Shown here one piece after another: positions 9,601 through 15,774 of a stretch of DNA of 23,230 bases (its first letter is position 1; each line of letters opens with the position of its first letter). Below the pieces are notes generated by a model, which saw nothing but the letters and a program-made list of their open reading frames with translations, was not told the origin of the DNA and did no database searches. Origin of the DNA: a virus; IMG/VR virus record IMGVR_UViG_3300020392_000087, positions 1 to 23,230 of that record. One strand, given 5' to 3'. The position numbers were made by a program, and so were the translations under genes.

Positions 9601-9884
9601 TCATCTGAGGTAGTTCCAGTAAAATTAGTTACAAACCAAAATATCTCACCAGTAATACTATGAGCATAGTACCCTATAGTATCAACATCTGCGCCTAAGC
9701 TTAAAACACCGCTTGAGTATAAATAATCGTTTCCTTTTATACTTTGAACGGTGCCTACATTAGAACTATCAGATTTTGCTACAGTAATATTAAATGCTTC
9801 TCTATATTGTCCATTAGGTAATATTCTATCATCAAGGTCTCTATTCATTTTACCTTGAAGAAAATTATTCTTTATTTCTGGCAT
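6675..9884 (-). CDS. Tail stabilization protein, N-terminal part, with C-terminal cadherin/Ig-like repeats
   Basis: The 1069-residue protein opens with NRDLDDRILPNGQYREAFNI (residues 14-33) and DVGTVQ-like SNVGTVQSIKGN, a signature I associate with the stabilization/muzzle protein that closes the short tail in crAss-like and marine podoviruses. Residues about 130-250 (NIIDDLLFWTDNYNQPRRIN) and 500-600 (SDRYGRQSSVF; LGWYSYKFVVKQTQ) continue that family pattern to about 762. From about 770 the character changes to Thr/Ser/Asn-rich beta repeats: one cadherin-like repeat at about 770-875 (NYTIRIKVVDNSDA) and another at 876-980 (FSINSTTGVITT, then YVLTLRATDVGGLTND). A last Cys-bounded domain follows (Cys997 to Cys1067). 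The protein stops at a TAA with the family's expected second half in the next ORF, in the same frame. Start ATG chosen because the signature lies close behind it. Confidence 0.85.
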   Translation of the reverse strand: MPEIKNNFLQGKMNRDLDDRILPNGQYREAFNITVAKSDSSNVGTVQSIKGNDYLYSSGVLSLGADVDTIGYYAHSITGEIFWFVTNFTGTTSDETKNFTVAASNKLCRIYYYKVGSSNQPVLLVNSFRLNFSKIHPILHVNIIDDLLFWTDNYNQPRRINIKTALANLKPDSTGNEYYDNDKYLEDKISVAQFAPYDAPTVALAVDTNIKSEHIEDKFVKFAYRFQYENNEYSLISPFTQTCFHPGFGKSMQLGAFGIGNDEAGLLTSADEDNIVKQTTVNVMQNLANKVHLKITLPCNVEKSNHASCNANGILSGTSQTIDEVNGTIADTDTLVTERGDTYVVNGGNKSTTLTTTTAISPSIVNNTRLYFFNNIASYGNPLKIKKIQILYSESNSPAIKVVDTIDFPQDSEITYRAEKLTTNSAKLSYVYEFIYESTKPVQTLPESELIRVSDIIPIKAKTQEVSGNRIIYGNFLQNRGLNNVLKSSAFEVKSGDQSSHFQPQHRSYNDQYLLSSVKSNREYSLGIVFSDRYGRQSSVFLPDKSTTFVEPKTGTVTNGQDSWKHSVIKVDFNQLLDDEDFYNENTNPLGWYSYKFVVKQTQLQYYNVYAPTIVDGTPSNETRSWIVLHGDNVNKVPRDVTDLNEEDGTQGSQAKLLPKIIDTAGTQTQQSGTEFKDVISIGTLSDQGFEQNTNSTINNEFYLAKKNPLLGELEDGLGVNYAGVGTVRDNLVVFETNPFISVLDIYFETSTAGRLDYLAEAVSLSLEAVPQSIAVTSNSFNESVTSGTTIATLSATDTQGQNVTGTFSIISIVDANNTDRSGAFTITGTSLKTNELFEFTNSNTDNYTIRIKVVDNSDATKFTEKNISMSVANVAPAISIGSTPMSLNRVPANTQVRTVTAVNGTAKTSAQTNNLTFSKVSETLSGSASNNFSINSTTGVITTIPSTLPTGAYVLTLRATDVGGLTNDAALTINVSSAVSTAFFRSPGSTSFADACNDSANQTVFFNDTNGTSTPDDGDVVHTTIFLNSPFNGQGAHYRVGPSVGTGGYIVTINSSGVVSVVGQLCPE

Positions 9885-9904
9885 ATTAATATTATATATA
9901 TGTT

Positions 9905-10354
9905 TTATTTTTTAAAAGTAAAATATCCTGAAGAAGATTTTTTAAGATTAGGATTATTCCTCATTTGTTTTTCTACATTTTTAAAAAACGATTCTGGCAT
10001 TTTAGTTACTTTTTCTCTAGTAGTTTTTCTGCTAGATTTAACTTGTTGAGTAAAACTTTTTGGATTTTGCATTAATTTTTTTACTTGTTGACTAATCCCG
10101 CTAAATATATTTCTACCCACAAAACCTGATCTTGATAAATATTGTCCCGGAGTTCTAGAAAAAGCTTTTACTATATTAGATACTCTACCGAAACCAGGAG
10201 CAGTACCTCCTTTAAATTTAGGCATATTAGAAGTATTGATTCTAGCATAACCTTCTTGTACAGTTTTTCTATTACCAGATTGTCCGCTGTAATTTAAGGG
10301 CTTTTTTGTATTGTACATTTTTTCTGCACTTGTTTTTTTAGGAAATATTGGCAT
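9905..10354 (-). CDS. Very basic 149-aa protein of unknown function
   Basis: I do not recognise this protein. It contains about 31 Lys/Arg against 5 Glu and no Asp, so it is strongly positively charged throughout. Gly/Phe/Arg-rich segments (KFKGGTAPGFGRV) sit in the first half and Lys-rich helices (TTREKVTKMPESFFKNVEKQ) in the second. It has no signal peptide or membrane segment. It lies between the 366-residue connector protein and the stabilization protein, so a structural or DNA-contacting virion role is plausible, but nothing in the sequence proves it. Leaders on both sides are AT-rich without Shine-Dalgarno. Confidence 0.75.
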   Translation of the reverse strand: MPIFPKKTSAEKMYNTKKPLNYSGQSGNRKTVQEGYARINTSNMPKFKGGTAPGFGRVSNIVKAFSRTPGQYLSRSGFVGRNIFSGISQQVKKLMQNPKSFTQQVKSSRKTTREKVTKMPESFFKNVEKQMRNNPNLKKSSSGYFTFKK

Positions 10355-10371
10355 AACTTTATTTTTTATGG

Positions 10372-11472
10372 TTATTTAATTATTTTAGATTTACCTCTCA
10401 TAACTTGAGTAAGTTCACCTATTTTTAAACTAGATAATCTTATTTTAGCATTTCTAGTTGCTGCTCTTCTTTCCTTTCTAAATCTGTTTATAATATATTC
10501 GGGGAAAGCTTGCATTGTGCTTGCTATAGCATATGTTATATATTTATACATAGCGTCTTCAGCAAACTTATGTATTTTCATTTCGTCATCGGTACCTAAA
10601 CCGTCAGATACATATTTTAATGTAATATTTTTATTTACTAATTCACTACTAAAACCTATTTTTCCGTTTGCTTCGTCAATTATAAAAACACCATTTTGTT
10701 GTGATAGCTCAGGTTCTAATCCGTATCTTTTTCCAAACTCTGTAATTCTTTCAGCTAAATAAGACCCACTAAAATTAACTTGTTCGTCATTATATGTTCC
10801 TGTTATATTACCGTGCTCAAAGTTTTTAAAATTTGTATCTGTTACAGGAGTACCTGTTAATAAACTACCGTCATTATCAAAAAGATAGTTATAATCATCG
10901 TCTTGTAATATAGATTGAGATGGCTTAGATGTATATCTTGCTGGATAAATAATATGTTCAACACCGGCTTCATCTATAAATGATATTCTAACATAATGAA
11001 CATAATCATGGGGCATAGGTACTGATAAACTAGTTCCAACTTGCAGCTCTTGTATTTTTTCAACTCTAGATATATCATAAGCAAATTCTTGTATACCTCT
11101 TTTTGCATGAAATAAAACATCTGTTCTTTTGCATGTAGGTATTAATTTACCATCTCCAACAAATGCGAACATATAATTATTAATAATATCCTGCAAAGAT
11201 ACATATCTATAATCACCGTGCTTTTGTTTTAATAATATAACTAAAACTATATCACCAGCCGTTCTTCCTGAACCAAATGTTATTTGACCATTACCGGAGT
11301 TATATGTATATAGATCGTCATCAACTTCAGAGCCGTTTATACGAATAAGAAATTCTGATTCTGCTGTTGGTAAACTAGCAAACGTTAATGTAAAAACCGT
11401 TTGGTTAGATGTAGCGGTAAACTGTTGACTATTATTATAGTACTGACGATTTGTTTGTGTTATTAACCCCAT
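10372..11472 (-). CDS. Head-tail connector / tail ring protein with N-terminal beta-domain insert
   Basis: From about residue 86 on, the 366-residue protein follows a connector family that I associate with crAss-like and marine phage necks: HGDYRYVSLQDIINNYM (85-101), FVGDGKLIP (104-112), RTDVLFHAKRGIQEFAYD (116-133), then VPMPHDYVHYVRISFID and IIYPARY. The C-terminus (about 329-366) is basic and helical. The first ~12 residues (LITQTNRQYYNN) also fit the family, but residues about 15-84 form a separate beta-rich block (TVFTLTF...LIRINGSEV...GQITFGSGRTAGDIVLVILL). That block resembles the small domain at the start of T7-type tail fibres. It follows the 232-residue connector gene by five bases. 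Role in the neck or tail tube is inferred from family and position. Confidence 0.8.
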   Translation of the reverse strand: MGLITQTNRQYYNNSQQFTATSNQTVFTLTFASLPTAESEFLIRINGSEVDDDLYTYNSGNGQITFGSGRTAGDIVLVILLKQKHGDYRYVSLQDIINNYMFAFVGDGKLIPTCKRTDVLFHAKRGIQEFAYDISRVEKIQELQVGTSLSVPMPHDYVHYVRISFIDEAGVEHIIYPARYTSKPSQSILQDDDYNYLFDNDGSLLTGTPVTDTNFKNFEHGNITGTYNDEQVNFSGSYLAERITEFGKRYGLEPELSQQNGVFIIDEANGKIGFSSELVNKNITLKYVSDGLGTDDEMKIHKFAEDAMYKYITYAIASTMQAFPEYIINRFRKERRAATRNAKIRLSSLKIGELTQVMRGKSKIIK

Positions 11473-11477
11473 TTATT

Positions 11478-12176
11478 TTAACTTTGTAATTGTATTTGTT
11501 TATTTTCTTCAGCTGAAGCCGCTTGTATGACAGCGGTGTCTTCAATTACTAATCCAGCATATTTTAGTATTCCTATAACAAGTTGCACTCTATCTGATTC
11601 ATGCAAAGTAAAAGGAACATCAGCACTATCATTAAATGTTAATGCGCCGGTTACATTATTTACAGTATGAGCCCAAACTGGATCATCAGGTACTTTTATA
11701 TATTCAATAGATATACTTCCTGTTAAAGAAGGATTAGTTATAATCTCTGTGTCTGTTTGATAATATATAGGAAATGATGTTGTTGGTTTTGCTAAAGGTG
11801 AAGATAATAAGTATGATAAACTTTTTTTATCAACTTTTTCTAATTGAATAGTTTTATTAGTTATACTAATATTTATTGTTTTGTATAAATCAGTGGGTAC
11901 GGCAACTTTACCATTAGATAAAGTTAAATCATTAGCTTTATAAAATGGATCAATTTTTTGTTCAATTTTTTCAGGTATATCACCATAATCGTTTACAGCA
12001 AACCCTCTTATATGTTTTACAACAGCTTTGTTATAATCATGAAAATTTTGATCTAGTATATCAAGCTGCACTTGTGCACCTATTTTATTAAATTCATCTG
12101 GCGTAATAAAACCCCTAGATTCTTTATTTAATATTGATAATACTGTTTTATATACTTTATCAACTGATATTGCCAT
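11478..12176 (-). CDS. Head-tail connector / ring (tail tubular-like) protein
   Basis: The start VDKVYKTVLSILNKESRGFI (residues 5-24) followed by TPDEFNKIGAQVQLDIL is the pattern I know from ring/tail tubular proteins of crAss-like and marine phages: an N-terminal helical bundle that docks on the portal, then a beta-rich core. The later FTLHESDRVQLVIGILKYAG and EENKQIQ helices are typical of this type of adaptor. Length 232 is ordinary. The gene follows the 250-residue gene across a 56-base gap that holds a small hairpin, and is followed five bases later by the 366-residue connector. Which ring position it occupies cannot be told from sequence alone. Confidence 0.8.
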   Translation of the reverse strand: MAISVDKVYKTVLSILNKESRGFITPDEFNKIGAQVQLDILDQNFHDYNKAVVKHIRGFAVNDYGDIPEKIEQKIDPFYKANDLTLSNGKVAVPTDLYKTINISITNKTIQLEKVDKKSLSYLLSSPLAKPTTSFPIYYQTDTEIITNPSLTGSISIEYIKVPDDPVWAHTVNNVTGALTFNDSADVPFTLHESDRVQLVIGILKYAGLVIEDTAVIQAASAEENKQIQLQS

Positions 12177-12200
12177 AATGTTTTTTTATATAATGATTAA

Positions 12201-12215
12201 GCCGCATATAGCGGC
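12201..12215. other. Small inverted repeat between head and connector genes
   Basis: Five perfect base pairs (gccgc / gcggc) enclose an atata loop in the 56-base gap between the 250-residue and 232-residue genes. There is no T-run directly after it on either strand, so it is a weak terminator at best. It could be an RNA-processing or ribosome-shaping hairpin just ahead of the 232-residue gene's start. Confidence 0.35.
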
Positions 12216-12232
12216 CTAACCACTATAATAGA

Positions 12233-12985
12233 CTATTTAAGTTTTTTTTCTATTGTTTGATAAACTTCAACACCCTCATCTGTTTTAAACCATGCAGCCA
12301 ATGCTGAATATGGATTTTCATCAAACGGAACTGTTATAAGTTTTCTGCCAGTAGATGCCCACTCAAATGTTCTTTGGTCGCTTGAAAGAGTAATTATATT
12401 ATTTTCTACAGCTTTTATACCCATATTTCTAATATTGATATTTTCATCATTAGCTAATTCTAAGAATAGTTTTGGGTTGTTTCTAGCAAATATTAATAAA
12501 TCTCTTTTAAGTTCCTTAGAAGTCATTTTAGATACCTCATTTCCAATTTCTGACCTTAATATAGCTTCAGCTTGGCCAATTTCAATTGTTTGAGCAGTAT
12601 TCATTGCTTTTAATTCCATTTGAAGTACATCTAAATCATCTTCAGCAATTTGAACAGCATTATATTCTGCAAATTTGCTTCCGTTTAAAGGATGTAAATC
12701 TAAAAACTTTTGTAATGTTTGTTTTTCTTTTGGTACGAATAATTTTCCATCTCTAAACGATACATGCTCCAATCTTTCAACGCCTTTCATTTCATCTGCA
12801 AATATTGTTTTTTGGTTTGAGCAATATTTTATTTCTCTTTCGTAACCTTTTTCTTCGTCAAACCATAATATACCTTTGCTTTTTAATATATAAACAATAG
12901 GTGTTTCATTTATGGTTAATTCATATAACTTGTCTTTATAAACAGGCTTTACGACTGTTTGTTTTTTTTGTTTTGTTTTTTCCAT
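12233..12985 (-). CDS. Conserved-looking head-region protein of unknown function, 250 aa
   Basis: The 250-residue protein is encoded directly after the capsid gene and its terminator. The N-terminus is Lys-rich, then comes a beta-rich region (YELTINETPIVYILKSKGIL), a FRDGKLFVPKEKQTLQKFLD segment near residue 80-95, central helices, and a C-terminal beta/helix module ending YSALAAWFKTDEGVEVYQTI. The 'VPKEKQTLQKFL..HP' and final 'Y.ALA.WF.TDEG' patterns look familiar from marine phage genomes next to capsid genes, but I cannot name a function. It could be a head accessory or decoration protein. It ends in TAG, one of only two TAG stops in this set. Upstream sequence is AT-rich with no Shine-Dalgarno. 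Confidence 0.75.
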   Translation of the reverse strand: MEKTKQKKQTVVKPVYKDKLYELTINETPIVYILKSKGILWFDEEKGYEREIKYCSNQKTIFADEMKGVERLEHVSFRDGKLFVPKEKQTLQKFLDLHPLNGSKFAEYNAVQIAEDDLDVLQMELKAMNTAQTIEIGQAEAILRSEIGNEVSKMTSKELKRDLLIFARNNPKLFLELANDENINIRNMGIKAVENNIITLSSDQRTFEWASTGRKLITVPFDENPYSALAAWFKTDEGVEVYQTIEKKLK

Positions 12986-13005
12986 GATATAATATAATAA
13001 AAGTT

Positions 13006-13043
13006 AAAAATAAAAGGCTGGGTGCCGGAGCACCCGTCCCTTT
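13006..13043 (-). terminator. Rho-independent terminator after the major capsid gene
   Basis: On the minus strand, 15 bases past the capsid stop codon, an outer five-pair stem (AAAGG with CCTTT, plus coordinates 13039-13043 and 13013-13017) encloses a six-pair stem (GGGTGC with GCACCC, 13030-13035 and 13020-13025) closed by a TCCG loop. The downstream arm runs straight into CCTTTTATTTTT. The GC-rich inner stem stands out sharply in this AT-rich genome. Placement directly after the most abundantly needed protein suggests it lowers read-through into the connector genes or protects the capsid message. Confidence 0.85.
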
Positions 13044-13057
13044 ATATAAAATAAGTA

Positions 13058-14461
13058 TTAAGAATCAAATCTGATAAAGTTGTTAGCAGCTTGAACTACT
13101 AAACATCTTTCTGATAGATAATGTACTTCCATCTTGTCAACACTGTTGCTAGTTGGTCCACCAACTGATCCAGTAATCCAAGTTTTTAGTTTTCTATCAT
13201 CAGCTTCTGATGCTCTATATCTTACGTGCAAGAATGGTCTCTTGATGTTTTGACCAAGATTTTGATCATATACAGAAGACGTACCAGCTGGAACTAGTAC
13301 TCCTTCTAAACCACCAGTTAAACCTCTTGTTGACTTATCGTTTAGGTATTTCCAGTCAGTTTTATAGAAGTCATAAGAACCTCTTCTAAATCCTGTAAAT
13401 CCTAAATTTAATGCCATGTCTTGAGAGTTATTAAATACGCCAAAAGATGTACCACCATCAAAGTTAGCGTTGATAGCTCCTAACATATCATCAATTCCTA
13501 AATTAGCACCTCTATCTAAGAATAACATGTTTTCTTCAATAGATCCTTGCTTATCTAGTTCTTGTAATAATGTATCAAAACTTGCTAATACTGGGTCTGA
13601 AGCATCGTCAAAAATTCCAGTACCAACTATACCTCTAGAGCCAATTGCTGAAAGTAAACCTTCTGATCCAGCAGGAATATCAGCGTCGGCATTAGCGTGT
13701 GACTTTTCAGCCTCAACCATTACCATTTCTAAATAGTCTTCAAATCTTTTAGATGTATCTCCTTGAGATTTTAAATACCATAAGAATCCGCCTTGTCCGC
13801 TTTCACCAGAAACTTCAATCCAACCAATTTGCCCAGCATCTGATCCATTGATTTGAAAGTGATCTTTAATAATCAAAGGCTGATTACTTAAAGACAAAAA
13901 CTTCGGTTCAATAGATTCCTGCATTGTGTCAGTTCCTTTTCCAAATTCAGAACCATAAACAAAGAATTTAATTGTTGCGTTACCAGCTGAAATACCAGCA
14001 AGGTCATCCATATTCTCAGCCCCGTAAGGTTTAAGAACAGGATTAGCACCTACTGATTTAACAAAAGCCTTAAATACTACACCACTAACTTCAGCGACTA
14101 CAGTATTACCAATTCTTAATGAATGAGCAACATCTGATCCGCTAACATCATCAATATTTTTAATTGCTGATAATGAACCAGTAGCTGTAGCAACTGTAGC
14201 TTGATATGCAATGTGCAATCTACCTTGCTCAGACCAAATAACTTGATCAGAAGCCATAGGCATTTCCGCACCTAACATTTGAATGAATCCAGAAATTGAT
14301 CTGTCTCCATATTTTTCTATCTCTTCAGAATATAATTCTGGTAGATATTGTTGAGCCCAGCCATTATTTCTTATATCTAAATAAGAACTAGCTAGAGTCA
14401 TTTTTTGAGTGCTGGGAGTGACTAAACCGCCTGTCCCAACTGCAAAACTTGTACTTGCCAT
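13058..14461 (-). CDS. Major capsid protein (HK97-fold type)
   Basis: The 467-residue protein sits after portal and scaffold genes, the standard place for the capsid shell protein. It starts with an extended N-terminus, then SYLDIRNNGWAQQYLPELYS (residues about 26-45) and YGDRSISGFIQMLGAEMPMASDQVIWSEQG, a pattern I associate with HK97-fold capsid proteins of crAss-like and marine phages. Composition is closer to neutral than its neighbours, and codons appear more regular than in the hypothetical genes. A strong intrinsic terminator follows. The leader (AAAAAATTAATTAAAAA before ATG) lacks a Shine-Dalgarno and is typical of highly expressed Bacteroidetes-type genes. No prohead protease gene is visible nearby, so maturation may occur without cleavage or use a gene outside the window. 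Confidence 0.88.
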   Translation of the reverse strand: MASTSFAVGTGGLVTPSTQKMTLASSYLDIRNNGWAQQYLPELYSEEIEKYGDRSISGFIQMLGAEMPMASDQVIWSEQGRLHIAYQATVATATGSLSAIKNIDDVSGSDVAHSLRIGNTVVAEVSGVVFKAFVKSVGANPVLKPYGAENMDDLAGISAGNATIKFFVYGSEFGKGTDTMQESIEPKFLSLSNQPLIIKDHFQINGSDAGQIGWIEVSGESGQGGFLWYLKSQGDTSKRFEDYLEMVMVEAEKSHANADADIPAGSEGLLSAIGSRGIVGTGIFDDASDPVLASFDTLLQELDKQGSIEENMLFLDRGANLGIDDMLGAINANFDGGTSFGVFNNSQDMALNLGFTGFRRGSYDFYKTDWKYLNDKSTRGLTGGLEGVLVPAGTSSVYDQNLGQNIKRPFLHVRYRASEADDRKLKTWITGSVGGPTSNSVDKMEVHYLSERCLVVQAANNFIRFDS

Positions 14462-14483
14462 TTTTTAATTAATTTTTTAGGTT

Positions 14484-15746
14484 TTAATAATTTTTAAGTT
14501 TGAATTTTAGCTTTGAATTATTATCACCTGATATAGCTCTTACTTTTATTCCTCCGGTTTCAACATAACCATCTGCAGTTTTTCTAGGTTCCATATTAAT
14601 GTTCTTAGCTTCTGCAGACATTTGCTTAATAGCATCTGCCTTACCTTGCTCATAAAAATGATTAGCTATAGCATCAGGATTTGAAGCAGCAAATAAAGAT
14701 TTATGAAATTCACTAGCGTTGGTAAGAAGATTATTCTTATCAACAAATTTATCGAAAACATTTCCTAAATTTTGTGATTCAACTTTTTTAGTATCATTAA
14801 CATTGAAACGGTATTTTTTCTTTCCAACTTTGAAGTTAAAACCTTTAAATTCTTCGTTAAAAATTTTACTCGATTCTTGTTTAAAATGATCTTGTTGCCT
14901 CGCTAATAAATCATTAGCTGATTTTTGCTCTTTATTATATCGGTTAAAAAATTCTATTGCTTTTTGTTGCTCAGGAGCTAACTTAGAACCCAACTTGACT
15001 TCCTTGTAATATTGATCCTTAAGCCCATTTAAAAAGCCTTTAGCATTTGCAACCTCTTCTTTAAGAGCTAGTTTTTTTCTTCTCACATCTTTTTCATTAT
15101 CTAATTCTTCATCTACTGAAAATTTATCTTCCATTAAAAATTGAATTTCATCATAACTAAGATGTGGTTTTGTTTGTTTATAATACTCTACTAATAAAGT
15201 ATTATCTTCTACATTTGAATAATCCGCATTTAATCTAGCATAATCTTCTATACTTCCACCTGTTTCATTCATAAACTTTACTAAGTCTTGAATATTTTCA
15301 GGCAAATCTACTGAGGGCTCAGATTCTTGTGTTTCTTCTTCCTGTAATATTTTTTCTTGTTTCGGTGTGGGGTTGGGAGTCTCAAAGAAGTCATCCACTC
15401 TTCCCTCGTCAGTTGTATCTGTTTTAACTGTATCTGTTTCATCTTCTGCAACTTCTTCTACTATTGGTGTTTCTATTTTTTCTTCTTCGCGTACTCCTTG
15501 CAGTTCCACTTCGGCTTTTTCCCCAGTTTCTTCATTCTCGCTGCTTCCGCGTAGCACGCCATCCTCTGTTTTTTGTTCTTGAACGGCATCTTCTTTTGGT
15601 TTTTCTTCGTTAATTTTTGTTAAATCTAATTTATACATTCCAGACTCTTTATCAAAATTTGTTGATTTTTTCTGGACTTCTTGTTCTTTTTCTTGTATAG
15701 ACTTTTCATCTGAGTCTAGTACTTTAGCTTTAATTTCTTCTGCCAT
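14484..15746 (-). CDS. Putative scaffolding protein, acidic
   Basis: The 420-residue protein lies between portal and capsid genes, where head scaffolds usually are. Residues about 1-155 are very acidic and low in complexity (EEVAEDETDTVKTDTTDEGR), with Pro/Thr-rich linkers. Then comes a folded helical part (NIQDLVKFMNETGGSIEDYA; YDEIQFLMEDKF) and a long charged coiled coil through about 200-310. The C-terminus is Lys-rich (KLKFKLKN), a common place for scaffold to touch capsid protein. No Ser/His/Asp protease signature is apparent. The function is inferred from position, charge layout and helix content. It is separated from the capsid gene by 22 bases and from the portal gene by 28. Confidence 0.75.
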   Translation of the reverse strand: MAEEIKAKVLDSDEKSIQEKEQEVQKKSTNFDKESGMYKLDLTKINEEKPKEDAVQEQKTEDGVLRGSSENEETGEKAEVELQGVREEEKIETPIVEEVAEDETDTVKTDTTDEGRVDDFFETPNPTPKQEKILQEEETQESEPSVDLPENIQDLVKFMNETGGSIEDYARLNADYSNVEDNTLLVEYYKQTKPHLSYDEIQFLMEDKFSVDEELDNEKDVRRKKLALKEEVANAKGFLNGLKDQYYKEVKLGSKLAPEQQKAIEFFNRYNKEQKSANDLLARQQDHFKQESSKIFNEEFKGFNFKVGKKKYRFNVNDTKKVESQNLGNVFDKFVDKNNLLTNASEFHKSLFAASNPDAIANHFYEQGKADAIKQMSAEAKNINMEPRKTADGYVETGGIKVRAISGDNNSKLKFKLKNY

Positions 15747-15774
15747 AATAAAATATTATATAATTGTTAAAATG

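Noticed and set aside
12201-12215. Hairpin before the 232-residue gene as a second terminator
   Set aside because: The stem is only five pairs and is not followed by a T-run on either strand.
13470-13736. Plus-strand open frame of 88 codons within the capsid gene
   Set aside because: It is antisense to a well supported capsid gene, with Ser/Pro/Ile-rich shadow composition.
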